Shown in pieces: positions 1 to 7,072 of a DNA stretch of 21,614 nucleotides. Both the position numbers and the translations under genes were made by a program. The DNA comes from a virus: positions 1 to 21,614 of IMG/VR virus record IMGVR_UViG_3300017767_000166; one strand, given 5' to 3'. Position 1 is the stretch's first letter, and each line of letters begins with the position of its first letter. The notes beneath the pieces were generated by a model. The model searched no databases, was not told the DNA's origin, and was given only the letters and a program-made list of their open reading frames with translations.

Positions 1-942
1 AATGGATCAATTGCAATTGGAAATGTTAGGGATGTAGAACATCAAAATAATCTAATAACTCAATTTATTGAAGAAAATTATCCCGATGCAGATAAAAAAG
101 AATTAGATGCAATTAGACATATTAATAGAACAATTAATTCTAAATTACCTGTTCTAGAATCTGTAAGAAATGTAACATGGTATCCGGTTTCATTTGAATT
201 TGATAATATGTTTTCATATGGAGAAAAAAATAAAGTAGATTTTTCAAAATTATCAGATGTTATAGGATTATTCGCAGCAAATGCATCTGGTAAATCATCA
301 TTACTTGATGCTATAACATATACTATATTTGATAAATGTAGTAAAACAAGTAAATCAAAAGAAGTTTTAAATAATAAAAAGTCTGGTTTTAAAGGTATAT
401 TTAAATTCATGTTAAATAATAAATTATATACTATTGAACGAGAAGGTATAACATTAAAACATGGCCATGTTAAAGTAAACGTTAATTTTTATAATGAAGA
501 TCAAAACTTAAATGGAGAAGAAAGAAGTGATACTAATAAAAGTATTCGAAGATATTTAGGAACTTATGATGATTTTATTTTAACTGCATTTTCATTACAA
601 GCAGATAATAATAATTTTATAGAAAAGTCTCAGCGAGAAAGAAAAGATTTATTATCGCAATTTCTTGATACAACAGTTTTTGAACAATTATATTATTTAG
701 CTGCTGAAGAAATAAAAGAAACATCTGGTAAATTAAAAGAATATAAGAAAACAGATTTTGGATCTATAATAAAAGAATCAGATGATATTATCATTGCAAA
801 TCAAGATACAATAATTGAATTAGAAGAATCAGATAATGAGTTTCAAGAGTTAAGAAATAAATTACAAAATGAAATTGTAGAATTAATTGTTCTATTAATA
901 TGTCTAATTGCATCTAATTCTTTTTTATCTGCATCAGGATAA
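1..942 (+). pseudogene. SbcD C-terminus fused in frame to SbcC-like ATPase (partial, chimeric end)
   Basis: The reading frame is open from base 1 to a stop at 940-942. Bases 1-141 encode the last 47 natural residues of the SbcD/gp47-like protein seen on the minus strand at 1961-879. After a 22-residue linker the frame enters an SbcC/gp46/Rad50-type ATPase at the Met at 208. Visible there are FSYGE, a Walker A variant (AANASGKSS, Lys at 292-294) and a Q-loop region (FSLQADNNNF, then a basic RERKDLL stretch), followed by the start of a charged coiled coil. The family pairs with SbcD to process DNA ends during recombination and replication. From base 878 the sequence is reverse complement of the SbcD gene, so the last ~20 codons are antisense and the coiled coil and C-terminal ATPase half are missing. 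It is the only plus-strand gene. I infer it is a displaced copy of the natural minus-strand gene. Identification as SbcC is secure; the ORF as it stands is probably not a real protein. Confidence 0.8.
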
Positions 943-1019
943 TTTTCTTCAATAAATTGAGTTATTAGATTATTTTGATGTTCTACATCCCTAACATTTC
1001 CAATTGCAATTGATCCATT
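1..1019. repeat. Perfect inverted repeat, arms 1-142 and 878-1019
   Basis: Base i pairs with base 1020-i from 1/1019 through 142/878. I checked both ends and the breakpoint: identity stops at 143/877. The left arm is cut by the window edge, so it may be longer. The arms hold the 3' end of the SbcD-like coding region and flank 735 bases (143-877) of SbcC-like coding sequence. The join at 877/878 switches strands in the middle of two genes, and both lose their reading there. This is the geometry of a fold-back chimera at a contig end, or of an invertible segment. Confidence 0.93.
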
Positions 1020-1961
1020 TTGATTATTTTCAACATGATTTGCACTACGTTGTATAGATATATCTTGAACTTTATATTTTTTTCTGATAGTTGCAATTAA
1101 TTTTTTAATATCAGATGCATCAGTATCATTAAATTTAATTCTAACTCTTGGTTTTTTTGGAACTCGATATGGCGAATTAATAATTTTTGCATTATCAACT
1201 TCGAATGTAACATAACCATAATTATTTTCTATTTCTATAAATTCAGATGTACGATCAGGTAAATCCCATACTAATATTCCGTGATCTAATGCTTCTCCAT
1301 GATTTTGTTGTATTAATGATCCAGGATATCCAATTGTTTTTTCTTTATTAAGAAATTGAGCAGGTTTATGTATATCACCTAATAATGTTAAATCATGTCC
1401 TTCAAATAAATCTGTTGTAACATGATCATTTGATATTTGAAATCCAATATCTGTTTTTGCGTTATGTACAGCTCCATGATGTAATGCTATTTTATAATGA
1501 GCATCAAAATCTTTTGCTTGAATATAATCTTTTGGAGCTACATCAACCGCCATATGATTAAATACAACGTTTGCAAATTTAAATAATCCATTTTCTTTTA
1601 TGAAATGTATATTCGAATTGTTAATAACATCTAGTATTGGAGATATTGCATCTAATCTATATAAATTATTTAAATTCATATCATGATTTCCTAATATAAC
1701 AATAGTAGGAATATGAAATTGATTAAAAAATTTTGTTAACATGTTAATTAACTCTGGAGACATATCTAATTTAGAATGTACTATATCACCTGTTACTACG
1801 CAAATACTTTGATTGGTTGCATGTTGTGCTATATGTAAAAATAAATTATCAAATACTTCTTGATATTCTCGATGTCGTTTCAGTGTTCGAATATGTATGT
1901 CAGATATATGAAATATTTTATCAACTGATTTGATATTTGTTTTTAATGTTTTTATTTCCAT
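843..1961 (-). CDS. 47: SbcD/Mre11-like recombination nuclease (T4 gp47 type); natural 3' end lost
   Basis: This is a calcineurin-like metallophosphoesterase, the nuclease subunit that works with SbcC/gp46 to resect DNA ends. The metal-binding motif series is complete: DIH at residues 21-23, GD at 58-59, GNHD at 91-94, HHGAV at 161-165 and GDIH at 195-198, followed by the YPGS segment near 212. A capping-type C-terminal region follows. Residues 315-361 repeat exactly the plus-strand translation of 1-141. The last 11 residues (TISFCNLFLNS) are antisense of SbcC coding sequence and come from the inverted join at 877/878, so the true product does not stop at 843. In the undisturbed copy the frame continues into the SbcC-like ATPase with no stop, implying a fused SbcD-SbcC protein of at least about 606 residues plus the missing coil and C-terminus. 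The start overlaps the end of the primase gene by 10 bases. Confidence 0.9.
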   Translation of the reverse strand: MEIKTLKTNIKSVDKIFHISDIHIRTLKRHREYQEVFDNLFLHIAQHATNQSICVVTGDIVHSKLDMSPELINMLTKFFNQFHIPTIVILGNHDMNLNNLYRLDAISPILDVINNSNIHFIKENGLFKFANVVFNHMAVDVAPKDYIQAKDFDAHYKIALHHGAVHNAKTDIGFQISNDHVTTDLFEGHDLTLLGDIHKPAQFLNKEKTIGYPGSLIQQNHGEALDHGILVWDLPDRTSEFIEIENNYGYVTFEVDNAKIINSPYRVPKKPRVRIKFNDTDASDIKKLIATIRKKYKVQDISIQRSANHVENNQNGSIAIGNVRDVEHQNNLITQFIEENYPDADKKELDAIRHINRTINSTISFCNLFLNS

Positions 1962-2899
1962 AATGAATTTATTTCCATTGTCATTAATTCTTCGAAAGAA
2001 AATTGATATGTTTCTTCAATTTTTTCTGTTATTCTTTTATATCCCATTTCATTAGGATCTTCATCGTCTAATTTAACTAGATATACATGTATACCTTCTT
2101 GCAAAAACATTTGAGCTATATGTTTTGCATTATTTAATGCATCTTGATCTAAGCATATATAAATTTCTTTAACACCCTCTTCAATTATTTTTATTCGAAG
2201 TTTAGGATTAATCATTTTACCAAATAATGGTATTGCATTTCTTTTAATAGTAATTGCGTCAAACGCTCCTTCACATAATATAATAGGTTCGTTCCAATTT
2301 ATTAACATATCAAATCCTATGATATCTTTTGATATTTTTGGATTCTTATGCTTATATAGATCATTTTCATAAAATGCTCTAGATACAAAATAATTTAATT
2401 GTCCTGTATAATCATAACTTGGAATAATAATTTTACCAGAATATGGTCCTGATTCTGCATATCCTATTCTATATCGAATTATATCAAATATATTTATTCC
2501 ACGTTTTTGTAAATAATGCATTGCATTTTTATAATCAGGAGTTTTTCTTTCTAACCATAATGGTTTATAATCTTCTGGTAATTGTATTATTTCTTCAATT
2601 TGTTTTTTATCAATTGAATTATTTCTATACTTCGATCTTTCAATTAATTTTCCTAATTTTTCAAATTTGTCTTTTGGTAAATTTAATTGTTTAAATAAAG
2701 AATGTATCGATCTACCTTTTTTATTAGATATCCAACAATGCCATGGATTTTGTCCTTCACGATTTGTATTTAAATCAATTTCTAGTTTAGGCTTGTAATG
2801 TGAAGTAAATGGAGAAAAGAACGCAACATTATTACCAGATGTTGGTTTACCTTTACCTAGTACAGATTCTAGCAATTGAAGTAGTTTAAGATTCTTCAT
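1952..2899 (-). CDS. 61: DnaG-type DNA primase (T4 gp61-like) with degenerate zinc ribbon
   Basis: The 315-residue protein would make RNA primers for lagging-strand synthesis with the replicative helicase. The N-terminus (residues 27-70) follows the phage primase zinc-ribbon layout: SPFTSHYKPKLE, then PWHCWIS, then KGRSIHSLF. The Cys positions of the usual CPFC...WHCWxC pattern read Ser29, Thr32, Cys55 and Ser58, with His34 kept. A Toprim catalytic fold follows: LCEGAFDA with Glu210, then CLDQDA with Asp251 and Asp253, then DDEDPNE around Asp281. The length suits phage primases that lack a helicase-binding domain. No Shine-Dalgarno sequence precedes the ATG. The gene overlaps the downstream SbcD-like gene by 10 bases, indicating a common transcript. 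The toprim assignment is firm; zinc binding is doubtful. Confidence 0.88.
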   Translation of the reverse strand: MKNLKLLQLLESVLGKGKPTSGNNVAFFSPFTSHYKPKLEIDLNTNREGQNPWHCWISNKKGRSIHSLFKQLNLPKDKFEKLGKLIERSKYRNNSIDKKQIEEIIQLPEDYKPLWLERKTPDYKNAMHYLQKRGINIFDIIRYRIGYAESGPYSGKIIIPSYDYTGQLNYFVSRAFYENDLYKHKNPKISKDIIGFDMLINWNEPIILCEGAFDAITIKRNAIPLFGKMINPKLRIKIIEEGVKEIYICLDQDALNNAKHIAQMFLQEGIHVYLVKLDDEDPNEMGYKRITEKIEETYQFSFEELMTMEINSLWK

Positions 2900-2906
2900 A
2901 TAATCT

Positions 2907-2934
2907 ATTATAATAAAATTTACTGAAAGATCAA
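2907..2934 (-). promoter_or_regulatory. Possible sigma70-type promoter before the primase
   Basis: On the coding strand TTGATC (2929-2934) lies 16 bases before TATAAT (2907-2912), a 4/6 match to -35 and a perfect -10. The predicted transcript start would fall at or just before the primase ATG at 2899, giving a nearly leaderless message, which agrees with the lack of a ribosome-binding site. In sequence this AT-rich a perfect -10 is easily found by chance. Confidence 0.3.
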
Positions 2935-2958
2935 AAGGATTGGTATTATATAATATAG

Positions 2959-2985
2959 GTTAGACACAATTATAATCGGTCTAAC
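2959..2985. promoter_or_regulatory. Intergenic hairpin GTTAGAC / GTCTAAC
   Basis: A perfect 7-bp inverted repeat (2959-2965 with 2979-2985) encloses a 13-base AT-rich loop in the 179-base gap between endonuclease I and primase, the widest gap among the minus-strand genes. There is no T tract after it on either strand, so it does not look like a standard intrinsic terminator. An operator, an RNA processing site or an origin-type hairpin are all possible. The rest of 2900-3078 is AT-rich with no recognisable gene. Confidence 0.45.
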
Positions 2986-3078
2986 GAATCATCATTTAAT
3001 AATATACATTATATTAAACGATTTCATCTTTTTATTAACTTACATTAAAAAAATAATGAATATTTTTCAAAGATCCAA

Positions 3079-3555
3079 TCATAATGCAAAAAATTTTGTT
3101 GCAATCGGTGTTTCGCCTTCTTTACAACATTCCTTTAGCCATTCCTCCGGCATTTCTTTTTTTGCAACATGTTGTATTCCTATTTTTTTTGCATACATTT
3201 CATATGTTGTTTTTGAACCTTTTGAAATTTTTTGATTTGGATTTTGAAATATAATTCGTAAATCAATTTTTGGATGTGATGCTAAAACATGTTTCATTTT
3301 TTGTCTATCAGTACTTGTCCATCTTCCTTTTGTTTCAATATACATTATATTACCATTCTTTTTTATAAAAATAAAATCTGGTGTGTATTTTGAATTTTTT
3401 TGAGGAATAATATATTGTAATGTTTCTGTTTCATATTTTACTGGATAATGTGCTTCTTTGATTTGATCTGCTACTTTTAATTCTAGTCCAGATCGATATC
3501 CATATTTGTACGCCGCTTGGCGTTGTTTATTATTAGAGTGCCAATGATTTTTCAT
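3079..3555 (-). CDS. T7-type endonuclease I, Holliday-junction resolvase
   Basis: This PD-(D/E)XK nuclease cleaves branched DNA such as Holliday junctions and replication forks, and in T7 also helps degrade host DNA. Counting from the ATG at 3555 (158 residues), the catalytic set is Glu25 in RSGLE, Asp60 in YTPDF, Glu74 and Lys76 in ETKG. The 35-residue spacing from Glu to Asp equals that of T7 gp3 (Glu20 to Asp55). Downstream, DLRIIF, KGSKTTYEMYAKKIGI and the MPEEWLKE segment align with the T7 protein's DIRIVF, KGSPTSYGEFCEKHGI and IPAEWIKE. A TTG start at 3579 would add eight residues and overlap the kinase-like gene by 11 bases. The ATG is preferred because it follows a purine-rich AGAAAGA and lies just past the upstream stop (3569-3571). 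T4 itself uses the unrelated gp49 for this task. Confidence 0.93.
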   Translation of the reverse strand: MKNHWHSNNKQRQAAYKYGYRSGLELKVADQIKEAHYPVKYETETLQYIIPQKNSKYTPDFIFIKKNGNIMYIETKGRWTSTDRQKMKHVLASHPKIDLRIIFQNPNQKISKGSKTTYEMYAKKIGIQHVAKKEMPEEWLKECCKEGETPIATKFFAL

Positions 3556-3568
3556 AACTTTTTTCTTT

Positions 3569-4117
3569 CTACCAGTCAATCATTACTAATTGACCATTCC
3601 ATAACATAATATTATCAGGTTTAAAATCTAATGAGTATTCTAAATCTCCAATACCTGTCTTTTTTACTTGTTGTTCTAATGCTCTTAAAAAACTAATTAA
3701 TTTTATATTATAATTTCTAGATGATTCTGTATTTAAAAAGTCAAAAATACTTGTTTCTAATCCTTGACTTCTTGCAAATTCTTTAAAGTCTTCATAATAT
3801 CTAGAAATTTCATTTTGTAAATTATTTGGTAATTTATCTGCACGAGACATTATATATATTCTTTTTTCTGGATCTGCGTAATGTACTGGAATAAATGAAT
3901 TATACTCATTATATCGTCCTACAATAACTCCAGCTACTGCTACTTCGTCTGGTTCTGTTGTTATTTTAAATAATAAATCTTCACCATTAATATAATATAC
4001 TTTTCCATTATCTCCGCTATTCAAAAATGTAAGATCTTTGTTTTTTATTTTTTGTAATAATCTTACAGCTTCTTTTTCAGCTATTTCGTTTAATAAATTG
4101 CGTAATTGAATAGCCAT
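3569..4117 (-). CDS. Minimal protein-kinase-like fold protein, ends at the DFG-equivalent Asp
   Basis: The 182-residue protein shows the landmarks of the kinase / aminoglycoside-phosphotransferase superfamily: a glycine-rich turn GDNGKVYY (35-42), a candidate ATP-anchoring Lys51 in LLFKITTEPDE with acidic partners at 56 and 58, a hinge-like IYIMSRADKLP (87-97), a catalytic-loop-like DFKPDNIM (164-171) and MIDW with Asp181 as the DFG-equivalent metal ligand. The protein stops one residue after that Asp, so the usual C-lobe helices are absent. Its ATG shares the last base of the preceding tail gene's TAA. That gene's 3' end, which encodes RGRGGKI, supplies a strong GGGGAGGT ribosome-binding site 9-10 bases upstream. 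A phosphotransferase acting on host or virion proteins is possible, but no substrate can be inferred. It could also be an inactive structural relative. Confidence 0.65.
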   Translation of the reverse strand: MAIQLRNLLNEIAEKEAVRLLQKIKNKDLTFLNSGDNGKVYYINGEDLLFKITTEPDEVAVAGVIVGRYNEYNSFIPVHYADPEKRIYIMSRADKLPNNLQNEISRYYEDFKEFARSQGLETSIFDFLNTESSRNYNIKLISFLRALEQQVKKTGIGDLEYSLDFKPDNIMLWNGQLVMIDW

Positions 4118-5754
4118 TATATTTTACCTCCCCTTCCCCTATCTAAATCAATTTTCATTCGAATATTTAAATCAATATCTGTTCTATTTAATATTGGATT
4201 TGCTAATTTTCCTATCATCAACATTTGACCTTTATCATTAAACATCCCAATTGTAGTTATATAAGGTGCAAAAGAACTGCCGGTTACAAACCCTTTTACT
4301 GTAATATTATCGTCTTTTAAAGCAGATGGATTTAATGTAACATTAAAATCTCCTTCATCAATTTGTAAAAACATTGAATGCTCATATCTACGAACTGTAC
4401 TTCTATATGTTGCTGTATAATTTTCGTTAATTAAATCATGATAACGATAATCTAATGTAGATATTACTATAAATCCTGTTTGTCCAAATACATTTCCTAC
4501 TTTATTATTTTGAAGAAATTGAGGTATATTAGACTCTAGAGCTCCATTATAAATTGTTTGTACTTGGGCATCTGTTAATACAAAATCATATATTCTAATT
4601 TCATCTAACGATCCATTTAAATAATTGTCTGTATTGCTATCTAATGGCCCAAATCCACCAACTGACAGTTTATCATTATTATTTATATAATTAGTTGTAT
4701 TTTGATCATTGCGTATAAAACTATATGAATTTCCTGCAAATGAATTTCCATTTATACTTGTTTGTAATGTATGACCTATTTTTTGACAACATACAAAATT
4801 CCAAGCTCCATTTATTAAATCTGAAGAAATTTCTGTTGCTTTATTATTTTCGGAGCTCTGTACAGAAAATAATATATTAACTTTTCCATTTAATGCTCCT
4901 GACTGACCATGAGAATTAGTTTCCATTGATGATGACAACATAATTTTAAATGGATATTGTTGATTAGGAGAGGTTTCTGATTTAGCTACTATTAATCCTG
5001 TAGACTCAACTGGAGTAGAATTTTTTGCAGGATATATCCAAAATGCAATCGAATAATCATGATCTCTATCATAATACCCTTCTATATCAGATTGAAAATA
5101 ATTTGATCCAGAAAAAAATGCTGATAATCCTATAGGTTTTTTCTGTCCGTCTCTTGTTGTAACACCCGGTTGTATATTTAAATTATGCGACTCATATTGA
5201 ATTTTACTTTTATCAAAATAATGATTAAATCCTTCGGAAAACATTGGAAAATCTTCTAAAAAACTAGAAGAATTAGCATTAATATCAAATATATTTCCAT
5301 GTCTATCAGAATTTAATGTTAATGATCCATTAGTCCATGTAAATGAATCTAGTTTAATTCCATCGCCAAATCGTTTTTGAGGAATACTAAAAACTGAAGC
5401 TGTTTGATATAAATACTTTTCTACTTTATTTAAATTTGTTGGACCAAATGTTTTTGCCGGCTCATATTTGTATTTATAAAATAAATGATCAATTGAATAA
5501 TATGTATTAAATTGATATGAATTGTCAATGTTTAAAGGAAATGTTTCATTATTATCAATTAAAATTTTGGGTAATGTATTTACATATACTCCTTGTAATG
5601 GAAGAAATCCATCTTCAACAGCACTTGCAGAAGTAAATGTAAATTGTTTATTTGCTTCAAATGGATTAACTTTATAATCAGCTGAGTCTAGTTTTTTAAA
5701 TACAGTTGGTACCGTACCGTTATAATTAGTGATATCTGTATTTTGATTACTCAT
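4117..5754 (-). CDS. Tail protein with LamG-like domain and shared C-terminal module
   Basis: A 545-residue virion protein, probably at the baseplate or a fibre. Residues about 205-405 form a concanavalin/LamG-like jelly roll: the SIAFWIYPA strand near 235-243, a GAWNFVCCQKIG stretch near 317-327, and GSLDEIRIYDFVLT near 381-394, a classic closing segment of this fold. Such domains bind glycans or other surface ligands. Residues about 461-538 (FLQIDEGDFNVTLNP, then YITTIGMFNDKGQML, then RMKIDLD) match the C-terminus of the neighbouring 409-residue protein, suggesting a common docking module. The start is the ATG at 5754; the hairpin and T tract at 5760-5796 lie immediately upstream and there is no adjacent Shine-Dalgarno sequence. 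The last codons double as the ribosome-binding site of the kinase-like gene. Confidence 0.75.
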   Translation of the reverse strand: MSNQNTDITNYNGTVPTVFKKLDSADYKVNPFEANKQFTFTSASAVEDGFLPLQGVYVNTLPKILIDNNETFPLNIDNSYQFNTYYSIDHLFYKYKYEPAKTFGPTNLNKVEKYLYQTASVFSIPQKRFGDGIKLDSFTWTNGSLTLNSDRHGNIFDINANSSSFLEDFPMFSEGFNHYFDKSKIQYESHNLNIQPGVTTRDGQKKPIGLSAFFSGSNYFQSDIEGYYDRDHDYSIAFWIYPAKNSTPVESTGLIVAKSETSPNQQYPFKIMLSSSMETNSHGQSGALNGKVNILFSVQSSENNKATEISSDLINGAWNFVCCQKIGHTLQTSINGNSFAGNSYSFIRNDQNTTNYINNNDKLSVGGFGPLDSNTDNYLNGSLDEIRIYDFVLTDAQVQTIYNGALESNIPQFLQNNKVGNVFGQTGFIVISTLDYRYHDLINENYTATYRSTVRRYEHSMFLQIDEGDFNVTLNPSALKDDNITVKGFVTGSSFAPYITTIGMFNDKGQMLMIGKLANPILNRTDIDLNIRMKIDLDRGRGGKI

Positions 5755-5759
5755 ATTAG

Positions 5760-5796
5760 AAAAAACCCGTTATATATTTATTATAAATATAACGGG
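5760..5796 (-). terminator. Intrinsic-terminator-like hairpin in a tail-gene leader
   Basis: On the coding strand a 10-bp stem beginning CCCGTTATAT (5787-5796 with 5766-5775) has an 11-base AT loop and is followed at once by six T residues (5765-5760). The stem base is GC-rich against a very AT-rich background. It sits after the stop of the 409-residue tail gene and only five bases before the ATG of the 545-residue tail gene. It could end part of the late transcripts, act as an attenuator, or shield an RNA end. Confidence 0.7.
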
Positions 5797-5818
5797 CCTT
5801 AATTCCATGTAATTATTT

Positions 5819-7048
5819 TTAGTAATCTAATTTTACTCTCAGTAATGCTTCTCTAGAAAATGACTTTAATAACGGCTTACTTAATTTAGCAACAGCTAAT
5901 AATTCATTTTTACTATTATATAATCCAACAGTTGTTATATATGCTTTTGGATTATTAACAAACGTTGATTGTTTTAAATCTCCAACTGATCCAGTTACAT
6001 ATGAAGGATTATTTGAAAAATTGAAACTTCCATTTTTTACTCTTACAAAATAATGAGTACTTGTTATCTCTTGTTCATTTCTTGCTTCAAATCCAATGTT
6101 TCCGCTTGCCGCAGCTGATGAACCTGATATTGAATTAAATAATATAAAATGATTATTACCTTCTGCTGTTGCAGAATTAGTAGCACTTAAATTAGTATTA
6201 AATCCAACATGTTGATCTAACATTTTTCCATCTAATACCATAATACCATGTAATGGATAAAATAATCCATAATATGTAGCAGTACTAGATCCTCCTGGAG
6301 AATGTACTCCATTATCGATACTTCCAGAAACAATATTATAAACTATTCCTGCACTAGTATTTGTTCCATTCGAATTAATACTCGAATCATCAATTAACGT
6401 TACTGTTTGACTACCACATACAACACTTCCTGTTGCATTTGTATTATGTGATGTAATAGACTGTAAAGGTAGCTCCCAATTTCCAAAATCTATTTTTTCT
6501 TTTTGTCTACTTCTTTGTATATTGACAACATATATGTAATCAGTACTACCAGATCCAGCTGTTACAAATCTTGTTGCATCTTTTTCTAATAATAATTGTC
6601 TATATTGCGAATAAATAGCTTGTGCTGCAGGAGTTTCTTGTGTTCCTAATTTTGAAGATCCTTTTCCTTCAACATGACCGTATGCTAACGCAAATTGAAC
6701 TTCTCTTGTTTCTACATTTGGAGCTGCATCTATTACGTCTACATAATGTCTTATCTGAGAAACAGTTTGTGTAGAAGAAGTATGAAATGTCGTTAATGAT
6801 CCTAAACCTCCAGTCCATAATCCAGCTGTAACTATTTCTTTTTGTTGTGTAACAACATCTTCGTCTGGATTAAAACTTGAATATGTTTGTCCTGATACAC
6901 GAATTGTTGGTATATTAGAGGGTTGATTAGCTTGTAAAAACTCAGCTTCATCTGCACCAGCATCTAACGAAACTTGTTGACCCGTAGTAGATCTTGTTTC
7001 CATTTGACCATGATTTGGTAATGTTTTTAAATTATTAATTAAATTCAT
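5819..7048 (-). CDS. Tail/baseplate structural protein with shared C-terminal module
   Basis: A 409-residue protein in the tail block, with no enzymatic motif seen. Its middle is rich in Ser, Thr, Asn and Gly, typical of beta-structured virion proteins. Residues 331-409 (HYFVRVKNGSFNFSNNPS, then AYITTVGLYNSKNELLAV, then LLRVKLDY) form a module repeated at the end of the adjacent 545-residue LamG protein and, as I recall, common among structural proteins of environmental T4-like phages. The ATG at 7048 follows TAGGAAAAC, a reasonable ribosome-binding site. The gene lies 24 bases after the stop of the 235-residue gene and ends before the hairpin at 5760-5796. I infer a virion part attached to the same site as the LamG protein; the exact role is unknown. 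Confidence 0.7.
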   Translation of the reverse strand: MNLINNLKTLPNHGQMETRSTTGQQVSLDAGADEAEFLQANQPSNIPTIRVSGQTYSSFNPDEDVVTQQKEIVTAGLWTGGLGSLTTFHTSSTQTVSQIRHYVDVIDAAPNVETREVQFALAYGHVEGKGSSKLGTQETPAAQAIYSQYRQLLLEKDATRFVTAGSGSTDYIYVVNIQRSRQKEKIDFGNWELPLQSITSHNTNATGSVVCGSQTVTLIDDSSINSNGTNTSAGIVYNIVSGSIDNGVHSPGGSSTATYYGLFYPLHGIMVLDGKMLDQHVGFNTNLSATNSATAEGNNHFILFNSISGSSAAASGNIGFEARNEQEITSTHYFVRVKNGSFNFSNNPSYVTGSVGDLKQSTFVNNPKAYITTVGLYNSKNELLAVAKLSKPLLKSFSREALLRVKLDY

Positions 7049-7072
7049 TTGTTTTCCTATTTATTCTAATTT

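Noticed and set aside
78-410. 110-codon minus-strand frame opposite the SbcC-like ATPase
   Set aside because: It is antisense to a stretch with a clear Walker A motif and crosses the fold-back region; no independent protein features.
143-877. Phase-variable invertible cassette as the primary explanation of the inverted repeat
   Set aside because: No recombinase gene or recombination-site motif is visible, the repeat arms are coding sequence of the nuclease itself, and inversion would only destroy the gene. Kept as a secondary option under the fold-back finding.
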